Notes under the pieces: generated by a model
Database searches by the model: none
Seen by the model: only the letters and a program-made list of their open reading frames with translations
Told to the model about the DNA's origin: nothing
Program-made: the position numbers and the translations under genes
Assembly (NCBI GenBank): GCA_963678705.1
Contig: OY783203.1
Location: 26,952,535-27,016,534, forward strand
DNA length: 64,000 bases
Origin: Panorpa germanica
Lineage: Eukaryota; Arthropoda; Insecta; Mecoptera; Panorpidae
Direction of reading: 5' to 3'
Shown: positions 46,503 to 57,584 of the stretch, piece after piece
Numbering within the stretch: the stretch's first letter is position 1
Layout of the letters: every line of letters starts with the position of its first letter

Positions 46503-49500
46503 ATTACATTTTTATTTTGTCTGTATTTTGAAACGGTAATCAGGAAATACTAGTAATTGTAAATAAAACTAGTCCTTAGCTTGCTGACAACAAAGCCCAC
46601 GCTCTGAATCAAGATTGTAAATTTAAATGGGTTGTATTTGATGTTATTCAAATGTATAACATTATATGTTTCACAATTCAATATCCAAATGCTAATATAC
46701 TCGAGCTACTCCTAGTATTGTGTAGCGACCAGGTCTAGTGTAATGAACATATTTATCGCTTGGCAATGTAACGGATAGGGAATCAGAAGTGGGACGAAGA
46801 AGTTATATTCGTAATTAAATGAAAAGTATGTTTAATAACACTGATAGGCAACACCCTAGTGGCCTAGTCAGTCGACCGTAATATATTCACAAATACAAAT
46901 AGACTGGGAGCCAGGGAAATGTTCTTTTTAGAGAATTTCCTGGAGCAAGATTTTTAATATTTATTATTTAATTAAAAGTTCATAGAGGTCATAGAAATTG
47001 TACCCTTGCAGTTATGCGAGGGGTAATTTCGCGATGGATCATCCCTCGAATTAATGAAATTATATAAATAACTAAAATAAATAATAAAAGTAAGTAGATG
47101 GTGGGGGTTATTTCCTCTAGCGTTCCACGTAGTTGAACTGTGTTTGTTTTTTTGTTAAACGCACTTTTTGCACTTCGAGAAATTAGATAGCTGCTAGAAC
47201 TGCTCATTTTTTATTCATTTTTACATCACGTACGAGTCTATTTATTTTAAATTAATAAACTTTATATATTATATTTTATATTACTAATTATAATTCTAAC
47301 ATAACAAAGTTATGCTAACTTTTCTCTCTAAATAATTATTGCCCTTTATAAAATCTACATACTCGTATAAACCGATCATTTATTAAAAAGTAAAAGCAAA
47401 CATTTATTAAAAATAATTCTATTAAATGAAGTAATTTAAAAGTAGCGATCTGATTTCTTTTCATATAATAAGGAACAAAATTTGTCATCTTGGAACTAAT
47501 TCTGGATCAACTAATTAGAAGGAATTGGACTGGATATAACTCGGTTCTTGCCATGTAAGACAGCTTGGAACGATAGCCTATATATGTCTTTCTTCTAAAT
47601 TCAAGAACACTCTTTTGACTGTTAAAACAAATTCATGTCGAATTCTTTCTAGCTATAAATCTGTATTTTGCCAAATAATTCCCATTCACGGAATTTACCA
47701 CCAGTGTTTGGATGGACTATTTGCCCATCTGCGATTAGGAAGCCAACAACTGCATTACACAGTTCATGTATATAAACGTTTGTTCTACTTATTTATATAT
47801 TCTCAGCTTTTATGGCTTCAAGGGTGGGCTCAGCTGCTAACCTATGATTTATATAATCGTCAACTGTAATTTAACAATAAAAACTAAAATTATCTTTGAT
47901 GTAATAATGCTGTTAAACTACCTCGTAGTGAACTATAAGATATGAAATATAGAATTTGAATTCTTTAAATAAATAAACTAGCTCACAGTCTATAGCCAGT
48001 TCCATAACAACGTACACTGATAAATTTCATTTCTAGCTACATTGAATGCAATATTAATATTATCTAATTCATAAAAATCGTCAAATGAAATTATATTTAC
48101 ACAATAAAACAGACGCCATAAAACCACGGAGTTCTTTGAACACAACTTCTTATTTTATAGTTGCCTATTTACATATTATTACCATAAAAAAATATTTAAA
48201 CATGTATTATACCAAACCCTGGTAGATTGGTAATTATTTGAGTCTCCGGTTTCCCCCAAATGTAATTTTATTTTATTTGGTATTACGGGGTGGCGGTGGT
48301 GGATTTGAGTTTAACCGATATACAAGGATTGCTAGCGTCGCTTTTGTGCTGTTGTGTTCCTTCCATATAGACAACATATTTTATTTTTAAATCTGCTTGT
48401 CTGTTTTTTCCTGAATATTTATTTAATGGATATGTAATATACATTTTATATTTTCTTTAGATTCAAGATAAAACACACATATATTTAAAATATGCAAATA
48501 TTTTTTGTATAATATTATTTTTATATATATTTATCACAGAAGTTACTTTAATTTTATGAATTTGCTTTTGCGGTATTCGCAAAGAATAAATCAAATATTT
48601 CAAAATGAAACACAAGGCTGGGGGCCGTGCAGTGCAACAAGTTTCGGGAGAAAATCAGAAAATATTACTGGCATTATGTTTTTTATTTAAAGAATCAAAA
48701 ATTTAATTTAATTGAACATTTTTATATCCATGCTTGTTCGAAAATAGAAGCAATAAAAGGCAAAAAAAAAATGCATTCCTTTGGTAAAATATTGAATTGT
48801 GTCAAGCTAAGTCCAGATCATAAAATACTCGTATAATCAAAAGATAAAAGTGTAATAAAATAAGAAGATAAAAACGCACATCTACTAGCGAATGTCTTGT
48901 AGAATAAAACTGGGTTTTTATTGATTTTGTAGTTTTGTATAAACAGAATATTAGATTTTCCTTTGTATTTAAAGAATTTTTTTTGCGTGAAATTATTGCT
49001 ATTATATTTTACTTTAGCACAACATTCTTGTGTAATACGAACACCGGTTAGAAATATGTATTTTGCGAGGTTAATAAGTAAACTTAACGCGCCGCCGCAC
49101 CGCGCCCTTAATGCTTATATGAATAGCTATAAGTTTGTATTATGTTCTAATGAAAAAAATGTAAGAAGAAAATCATATGACGGCATATAGTACCGCTTAT
49201 GTACTGATCCTCCACCCATGACTAGAAATGTAAGTTTATCAGCAGAGTCAAGGATATTTGAAACATGAATTTCCTAAATCTTTGCAACTGAAAAAAATAT
49301 CTCAGCATGCAGCTTGTTGAGATTTCTGTTAATCAATTTTTTGATTAAGTTCAGAAATGAAACAAAGAAACCTTAAAGTAGTGCTTTATTAAATTAAGAA
49401 ACCCATCCCTAAAAAACCTTAAGAAGCTTTTAAGTTGTTGAAATATACTTTAAAAAATAACGTAAAAGTTGAACACATAAATGGTAAATAGCTCTCCAGA

Positions 49501-49610
49501 TGCTAGGTAAGAACAATCTAAACCGGGTCAAGTGTGCCTGTAGAATTCCCGCAGAATATTTTCATTTTTCCTCGCTATGTTGTCGTTCCTGTATAATACT
49601 TCCCCTGACG
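46503..49610. other. AT-rich DNA, no clear gene
   Basis: Frames at 46989-47207, 47615-47869 and 48505-49190 have no motifs or splice context. A GC-rich patch (GCGCCGCCGCACCGCGCCC, about 49088) is striking in the background but is only some 20 bases long. Confidence 0.35.
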
Positions 49611-49689
49611 TCAAAGTGGCTTATTCCATACTGACAAGGGCTTAAAAAAACATTTTCCTCAACCCCTATATGATGGTAGTTACTACCCA

Positions 49690-49792
49690 GTGTTCCCGCA
49701 TGATACACGGACCCCAGGAGGACGAGAACGAGGCACCTGGAGCAGCTTCGTCGGTTACAGCTTGGCTTACACTCTTACAGTGACGAATTAGA
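49690..49792 (+). other. GC-rich island, possible exon
   Basis: Two plus frames are open here. One reads YYPVFPHDTRTPGGRERGTW then SSFVGYSLAYTLTVTN and stop; the other starts at an ATG and reads MIHGPQEDENEAPGAASSVT. A TACCCAG acceptor-like site precedes both. The sequence resembles coding DNA in base composition, but the frame and strand are unsettled. I recognise no protein. Confidence 0.22.
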
Positions 49793-50777
49793 CTTAGTTA
49801 ATTCAATACTCGTACTTCTGAGAAGCGTTATAGGACTAAAAGAGTATATTTTAAAATAATGGTTGTTATTATAAGACTGAAAACGTACAAAAATTAACCC
49901 TTTTAAATGTTTTAGCGCACCCTTATATAAATATACAACTTTGTGTTAATCATTCCGTCTAAAAAATAAAGTAATTATATTTCTTGTTACTAGAAAAACA
50001 TGTGCATTCGTTTAAGCGTTAACGAATAACAGTCGCTAACAAAAACAAATAACGCCAGATGAGCCAGATTATAAACCAAATACTCGACCGCTAAGTGATT
50101 TGCTCAATCGTTGCACGAAATCATTCCTACAATGTAACAATTATTGATTTAGTCATTTTTTAAGTTAGTTTCGTGAAAACATTTTGCTTACCAGCAGTAA
50201 GGGTTCCAATACACAGCGGCGATTAGGTTAACGATTACGATTACGATAGCGAGATAATAGAATCTACTCACTTTTATACAAAAATGTGTATTCTCTAGTA
50301 TTTACACTATCGTTACAATCGCTGTGGCAGTGTGGTGTTATTGATACAACAAAAGAACTGGTACGAACCTGCAACAAAAGAAAAAACACATTAGTAAATG
50401 GTAAAACATATTCCTAAAATATAGACAGTGGCGGGTAATTTTAAGGGGCAGTAAGGAACGTATACACTACTGAAAATCATATTTATTATAGTAGGTTTCA
50501 TTGTTTAAACAATTTATAATCAAATTAATATTTATATAAATACACGAAGTAGTGGTTTCTGATTTTCAGTATAGATTCTAATATATTGTCTGAAAACTAA
50601 GTGTGTTTAGCACGCCGAACATCACGAGCCGTCACTGAACAAATTAATATAGAACACATGGCTCTAAACAACCCCGACCCCTGAATAATATGCATACACC
50701 ATGTCTGTGAATAGGCTGAAATTTATATTCTTTATTTTCCCAAGCGCCGTATTAAGTCATTTTAGGCCGAAAGACTG
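49793..50777. other. AT-rich DNA, no gene seen
   Basis: No features beyond one TACTCGTA near 49808. Confidence 0.4.
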
Positions 50778-50815
50778 TGTACGTGCCGAAAACGTGCACG
50801 TTTTCGGCACGTACA
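50778..50815. repeat. Perfect 38-bp palindrome
   Basis: The sequence is self-complementary over all 38 bases, centred on GTGCAC. The half-site is TGTACGTGCCGAAAACGTG. No loop separates the arms. Such a perfect, GC-rich palindrome in an AT-rich background suggests a recent origin or a selected site, or a tiny foldback element. Confidence 0.95.
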
Positions 50816-51099
50816 TCCAGAACATTTACAAGTGACAACAATTTAAAAACACAATATTTTCTTCATATTTTAGTAAGACCTTCTTTAAATTTAAAAATAC
50901 ACACGCAAGAGGGATGGAGGAGGTCCAGACATTGTGAGAAGAAGTGACAATGGGGAGGGAGTTGGCAGAAGCGTTGTGACGTCATATGCAATATAAAACA
51001 TAGAAAAAATTTGAATAAAAAAGCAACAATTATTAATTGGTAGTTAAAAAGAAATTTGACATGTGAGACAATGACGAGAATGGGGGCGGAGGTTCAGAA

Positions 51100-51140
51100 C
51101 AGAAGGAAATTTGTGTGACATAATTTATGGATGGCTCTCA
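51100..51140 (+). repeat. Dispersed repeat fragment, copy 1
   Basis: AGGAAATTTGTGTGACATAA followed by TTTATGGATGGCTC matches 54290-54328 closely (TTTTGTGTGACGTAATTTAT, then GAGTGGC). These are probably the same end of a retroposon or other repeat, otherwise diverged beyond recognition. Confidence 0.55.
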
Positions 51141-54100
51141 AGATTATATTCTTCTTTCAATTGAAACATCAATACATAATAATAAACCCTATTAGGCAAC
51201 ACATTCAAATTGTTAGTGAGAGCACACAAAATCATTCGTAATCTCAAAAATTTTGCTTAAAACGTCGACATATATTCTTAATATATAGAACCTATTCATT
51301 CTTTGGAACTTATGAACATCTACGATGAAATTCCTTTTGTGATAAATGGAGTGAATGAATTTTTGTAAACTTTAGGATCAACTCTCATAATATATTCATT
51401 TTAAATCTTTAGGAATATATACATATATAATACAAAACATTTATAATATAACTTTAAGCAAATTCTTAATGACACTAATTAACAGTGTGAAAACAGAAAT
51501 GTGCGGGAAACAATAAACAAACCCAGAAAGAGATAGAAAATATTTAAACATCAAGCGAAAGACAGTGATAGTATGATGAAAGGGTATAAAGACAGTATAT
51601 TTAGAGAAGGATGAATTGAAAATCCAATAACAAGGATGGTGAACCTTTTTAAGAGTTCGTCCCAAAAATTTGTAAATAAATCTATTTGTTGTTCAATGAT
51701 TTGTTTCTTTTTTAGTCGAAATTTTTTGGGTTTCACGCCAGCCACTTTTGAACGATTAATGCCGTATCTAGTTCGAACACCGTTCTATATCATCTGAACC
51801 TATCAGAACCATATGAGCAAATAAAACCGCGCGGAATTATTCCTCAGTCAGATCTAGGCCTAAACCGTTGACGTGCCACCAATATTTTTACCACGGTTTG
51901 TTTCCTTCTCATATTTGCAAGCGGGATACCGCAACCATAGTCAGAAATAGAACATATACTGGAATCGGGAGACAGTAATCTTTTTCGCAATAACTGGTTA
52001 TACAGAAAATGGCATCCACACACAAAGTCTTTGTTTATTTGTCTAAAATATGAAATATTACACTTTAACTACACTTATGAAATATATAATAAGGACGCAA
52101 ATAAAACAGCAAGACCGCAGGTTGTGCATCCCTATCCTATAACATTTAGACTATAGACGGTTCGGTACAAATGTGTGAGCTAAAACACTAACAAATGGAA
52201 CACTAGCGCCGTGGATTTATTAAGAATTAATTACATTAGAAGAAGAAGAAGAAGAAGACATTATCTTTGAAACTAACAAAAATAAATCATTTTCTGTGTT
52301 GATAGAATGTATCTAGTCGTAGTAGAGACGTAGTTTATGCATTATTAAGATTTGTGAACATTCTTGATAGAGACATGACAATAACATAAAAAATAACGTC
52401 AAGTTCATGATGTTGGAGCTCACTTCCTGGTTTTGGTAATGTGTGCTATCGATCGGTAATAACATTGCAACTGGATTTACACTCGTACATACTAGACTAA
52501 ACACTGTCACTCAAAAGGTTTACATAATAGATTCGATGGCGAGCTGAGTACAGTTGACTTTCCGCCCCTATCGAAAATCCTATAAGTAAACATTTGTTCA
52601 ATAGATTCAATAGACCTTGAATTGATTCAATAGATATTCAATTACAGAAGTTGCTTTACGTTGGTAACTATTTGTTAACGTTAAGGTGACGTCTACTGAA
52701 ATTGGTTTAGATGGATTCGTATACTCTTAAGTTTGACTTATATTTATATATAAAAATTCAGACTGAGTATGTTTGTGCTTACAAAACTTTAAAAGCAATC
52801 GTTAATTTTTTCACAGTATAGATATGTTAAGCATTTAGATACTTTTACTGTATATGAAAAAGTATGTTTATGTAGATACAAAATCAAAACAAATACATTT
52901 CAACAAAAAGTATAAATCGTATAGTCATATACATGCATAATGTTCCAAGTGTATATTTATGATCTTATAATCTTATAATTTTATGGTCTTATGATCTTAT
53001 ATGTTTGGTAGTGTATTTTGTATGGTAGCTCAAAAACGGCTCCGTCAATGTTTTTGAAAATTTCCTATTTCGTAGAGAAAAAAATTCTAAGACTTTTGGC
53101 GTCCCCGGATTTTTCTCTGCATTTCCTGGAAACCCGTAATTTTGGAAAAACTGGAAAAAAGTGGGCTCTTTTTTGCTGTATACCTTTACCTTCGTAAAAG
53201 ATAGAAGATATTTCAAAACATAGAAATTTAAAATTTAATAAAAGGGGCGCCCTGTAGGAAACTTTGGAGTAAACTTTATAATTTTAATAAATAAATGTAA
53301 AATGATATATAAACATTTTTCACTGAGTCTATAGAATTTAATATACGTTATTATATAATTAGGCTCAATACATATAAACGAATATGATGCAAGGGGATGG
53401 AACCCCGGAATATTTAAAATTGTTTTAACATAAAAAAGCAATAAATTTCATTTAATAAAAAAAACACAGTTATTCATGCAAAATTGTCATAGTCTTAAAA
53501 GATGAATATTTTTTCTCAAATGCTACTTGGCAAATTAGTTCTTTTAATTTATTTTATTTAACGTCGAGCTAGTTTCGATACAGAATATTATCTTAATCTC
53601 AGTGCTATTCAGTGCAATTATACGAGTATTGTATTATATTATATATGATCTTTCAATAAGAAATGTCATTTTAAATCAACAGAAAAACGCAATATTTTCG
53701 TAACATGTAAAGATTTTCCAAAGTACAAACTCTGAGGTGGAATACAATATCTGCCAAATGTCACCGCAATGACGATTGTATGTTGACACATAAAAATTGG
53801 TGAGAAATTTGGCTTTCAATAAGTCTTCAAATTACGCGATTAATTTGTTTTAGCGATTTCCGCGTAAGTTGAAAAACCACGTAAGTCGAATACAATCGGA
53901 TTTGTTGCAATTCACATATCACCTATATTTATGAAATAAAACATTATTTATTACATTCATATAGATGCACAAGTAAAAGGAATCCGCGAAAGTCGAGGAC
54001 TTAATCTTCTTGTAAACACTTCAACCCAACAGGGGTTCCCCCTAGGGAATTTACAAAATTAATTTTATTTAAATACATTACTTCAAAAGATTCCTTTTCT

Positions 54101-54289
54101 TAAATTGAGTGAGCATTTCTTAACTTTAGTGTAGAGAACTTTATAAGCTTTAGGGTTATATACGAGTATAAATATTTTGATTGAATCTCAAAAAGAAAAT
54201 AAATTATTACAAAAAAAAAAAAATGTTTCGTGCTGCAATAACTTGTACGTCGTTTAATGAAGCGATTAGGCACTTTTTAGGGCGGTGTA
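51141..54289. other. AT-rich DNA with minor repeats
   Basis: No gene is seen. (AGA)n lies at 52238-52259 and short CTTATAAT-type repeats at about 52962-53000. A block at 53850-54010 with CGCGTAAGTTGAAAAACCAC and CACGTAAGTCGAA words resembles pogo/Tigger-type repeats, but the ends could not be paired. The minus frame at 52989-53216 is Lys/Phe-rich and is not called. Confidence 0.35.
52238..52259 (+). repeat. (AGA)n microsatellite
   Basis: Seven uninterrupted AGA units. Confidence 0.9.
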
Positions 54290-54328
54290 GCAGGAAATTT
54301 TGTGTGACGTAATTTATGAGTGGCCTCT
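54290..54328 (+). repeat. Dispersed repeat fragment, copy 2
   Basis: Partner of 51100-51140, in the same orientation. Confidence 0.55.
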
Positions 54329-54550
54329 AATAAGATTAACTAGCTACATATCTTAATTAAATACAAAACAGTAGGATTACGAACGGGCGAATCGGAGGGC
54401 CCCTCTTTAAATAGTAAAAACTTCTAACTCCTGACTGTAATAAGAATAGCTGAATTATAATTCAATGGCTTCCAAATTCAAATTATATAAATACCAGGGA
54501 TTACCTTAGAGGGTTAATCATTCTCATCACGGTGCAAGGCACGACTGTTA

Positions 54551-54948
54551 GGCCGTCCGCACTTGGGTCGACTGATTGCAAACACGAGCCCCGAATCTGT
54601 CCGAACGGAATAAGAATGCAACTGTGTTGTTAGTAAGAGAACGCACGTGTATACGAGTGAGAGAACACACATGGCACGAACGAAACTAAACTGATTTGAA
54701 ATTGGTTTTGAGCGCTATGTTTCTTGGTCGCAGAGCAATTACCTTGCATGCTTTTGATGGTGACATCATGAGCAGAGATGTGCACAAATACTAGTCAAAA
54801 GTATTTAAATACATACATACTTAGAAATACGACACAATAAAATTCCCTATTATGCTATTGTTAAAAATTCTATAGAGTCACGAAACGCGGCTCGTTTTTT
54901 GTTTTCGTTCGTTTGTTTGTGGAACAGTCGAACCGTGTGCAGAATGCC
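54551..54948. mobile_element. PIF/Harbinger-like MITE, GGCC-ended, copy 2
   Basis: The ends GGCCGTCCGCACTTGGGTCG and GTGTGCAGAATGCC are diverged versions of the 38395-38808 ends. TTA flanks both sides (54548-54550 and 54949-54951). Shared interior includes GAACGAAACTAAACTG, TTGCATGCTTTTGATGGTGA and CCCTATTATGCTATTGTTAA. The right end is the more decayed. Confidence 0.85.
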
Positions 54949-54951
54949 TTA

Positions 54952-55189
54952 ATTTACATTGATATTCAAGACGCTAATATGCGACAATTTGAGAATCGCT
55001 GCCGAAATTATACCCACACCACACTTAAGTGTTATTTCACGTCCAACGTCAACTTCTATGACACTTCTGCTGGTTTCCAGGTTTCTAGTTTCCAGTTTTC
55101 TGTACATAAAATGAAAAGTTCCTGCTTCATATCTTGTTTATGATATAACAAGAACCAACAAACGCTATTTACTTGAGGCATCTACGTTA
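54952..55189. other. No gene seen
   Basis: The 76-codon plus frame at 54913-55143 starts inside the MITE and has no motif. Confidence 0.35.
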
Positions 55190-55217
55190 CCTACTACCTA
55201 CTACCTACTACCTAGTA
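55190..55217 (+). repeat. (CCTACTA)4 minisatellite
   Basis: Four tandem copies of the 7-mer CCTACTA, the last one CCTAGTA. Confidence 0.9.
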
Positions 55218-55460
55218 CCAACACGTAGAACTCCCCTAAGCATCTACGCAAGCAGAGCACTACGGAGCACGGGTTGGAGAGTTGTGTATTTTGTATGGAC
55301 TCAACACTCCCGCAGTTCGCAGTTTGTTGTCGGCTGTTTGGTGTTTGGCGTTCGTTCATCGCTAATATAACGATGTTCGTTCGGTATTTCAAATAAACTT
55401 TGAAAGCGACAATTGTTCTAGGTGTTATTGAAACATCAAACAATAGAAACATTAATTCTG
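55218..55460. other. GC-richer island, possible 5' exon
   Basis: Both strands are open: 65 codons on plus, 83 on minus, the latter with CGSVESIQNTQLSNPCSVVL. The sequence is richer in GC than its flanks and includes GGCGTTCGTTCATCGC. There is no clean acceptor and donor pair. Undecided. Confidence 0.18.
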
Positions 55461-56828
55461 GAAACCTTACTATAAGATAAATTGTATGACGTATACAAAT
55501 ATTGTTTATTAAGAATTAAGATTACGAATATTCTCGTATGCCAGAGTATTAAATAAAGTAATATTAAATGTACATTCATCAAATATTGTAATTAGTAACT
55601 ATAAGTACATAATTCAGCAATGTACGTCTTTTAATTTAAAGTGAAATTATGAGCTTGTAATATTTTGTAACTAGATAAAGTTTTAGATGTAAATACAGAG
55701 TGCTAGATATGTTTTTAAATATAGTAAGACATTAACAGCTTAACAAATAAACGTGTTATAAAATTTATAATTTTATAACAGGTTTATTTGTAACGCGGTA
55801 AATGTTTTACGTATCTTGATAGATCTCGATTAAATTAGCAACAATATTGTTGCAACAACCTAACGATCGTCATTTATATATTTATAAAATTGATCTACAT
55901 ACCCACATAACATTGGATATTCCCGGTATATTCATATATGCTTCATAATGTGAAAATAATATCCTGTATGTAAACTGCATGTACATGAAATGAATAAATA
56001 TGACAGTACATACTATGTACATGGAGAAATGTATAAATATGCACATATTTTTGCATTTGCACATACATAGGACATTCATTGCACGTTTTACATCACAACA
56101 CATATACATGAATGTATATTATTTGAATATAGTATGTATATCCACATGTTTAGTATGTTGCTAATGGAACAGACAACCCTAAATTTTAATCAACATACTT
56201 ATAATTATAAATAATAATAAACTTATTGTAAATTAATTTTTATTTATATTTAAATTTCTTGAAAAACAAATCACTTTTCATTTAAAAAGTGAAGGCATTA
56301 AAATGACTCGGTAGAGTTTAAAAGGAAATTAAAAATAAATTAAAGGAAAAATTAATGACTTCCTAGGGTACTGATAATGAAAGTTGATATGAATTTTTTT
56401 TTTTTTAACCCTTTTTAATTTTTTCACTTTGACGTTAAACGTTTACATAAATATTTATAGAATTTATTTAATGAAAATAATACCTTTGATCATTTTAGAT
56501 TTTAATTAAGATTACAATTAATATTTCTTTAATATTCCTGAATAGAACAAGAAAAGAACTCATTGCGATTAAAATATAAAAGCAGACTATTATCAGCAGG
56601 GTGAATTAGATAATTGCTAGTATCTACTATCATCTGATGTCTTATATTTATATACAGTCTTTAGTCTTTAGTTTATTAATATTTAAGAGTAAGTACCTAA
56701 TGTAAAATCATTTTCATAATCAAAATTTGAGCAACCAATAATTTGCTGCATACTTGTATCAGAATTTAGATATTAATTAATAACAGAAAGTAATTAGCTC
56801 ATATCAGTATTATGTTATCTATGAAATT
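55461..56828. other. AT-rich DNA, no gene seen
   Basis: No features found. The minus frame at 55882-56109 is Met/Cys/Tyr-rich because of ATGTA repeats. Confidence 0.4.
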
Positions 56829-56848
56829 TCATAACAGTATATAAATTT

Positions 56849-57180
56849 TCATGTAACACGTCTGTGCAGGATGCTGCTGATACCGGTACCGAACCGTGTA
56901 CCCCACATCTCGTCCCCGCTCACACTGGTATACTTGTAGATACCTATACAGAAGGGAGCTAAAGTAACCGGGCATCTGGTACTGTATAAATCTCTCTTGT
57001 ACCATGTTCTGGAACCCTCGAACCATACTGTATTATACTCACACACCCCATAAATGTCGATGTGGTTTTGCCCACAGCTTTTCATATTTAGTTCTTGCCC
57101 AAGAACAGGGTGTTCCAAGGTGTGCTGTAATTGTACACCCTATATATATAGCTTCAGGCTATATTATAAAGTTTTTGAAA
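56849..57180. other. Island open in several frames on both strands
   Basis: About 330 bases stay open in two minus frames and two plus frames. The main minus frame has an internal ATG (about 57085) and reads KSCGQNHIDIYGVCEYNTVW, then a stretch with WYKRDLYSTRCPVTLAPF, and ends HRRVT. Near its right edge ACAGGGTGTTCC and TGTACACCCTAT form an inverted pair, like the tips of some insect DNA elements. The region is more likely a diverged repeat than a gene, but a coding exon is possible. Confidence 0.2.
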
Positions 57181-57242
57181 AGCTATTAAACTGGATGAAA
57201 CATATGGGTTCGTACGTAACTACGGGCGTTAAAGTATTAGAC

Positions 57243-57580
57243 TGATCTCATACTGAAACAGAGAGCTACTTGTGACAAGAGTTTTTTAGTTGTTTCGTAT
57301 TAATACACTTTATCATGAGATGAAGTCTCAATTCTATACACTACTGTATCGAAGGTATCGTTATATCGTTTTCTCCTCGCAACGATCCGCTGTTCATGAA
57401 ATCATGAACACAAAAAGACGTTCTGTCAATCTGTATGAAGTTGCACCAATACAGATATACATACATACGAACGTATAACATATAAACCTCTTTGACTGTG
57501 GTATATTGATAAACATTAAAGCAGAAATTTTCTTTCATACTCTCGCAAGTAATACATTCCAGTGTGAGAGTGCCCTTACA
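57243..57580. repeat. Possible diverged foldback element
   Basis: TGATCTCATACTGAAACA at the left roughly mirrors CCAGTGTGAGAGTGCCC at the right, the same end type as 35656-35735. The open frames inside are not called. Confidence 0.3.
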
Positions 57581-57584
57581 TTCA

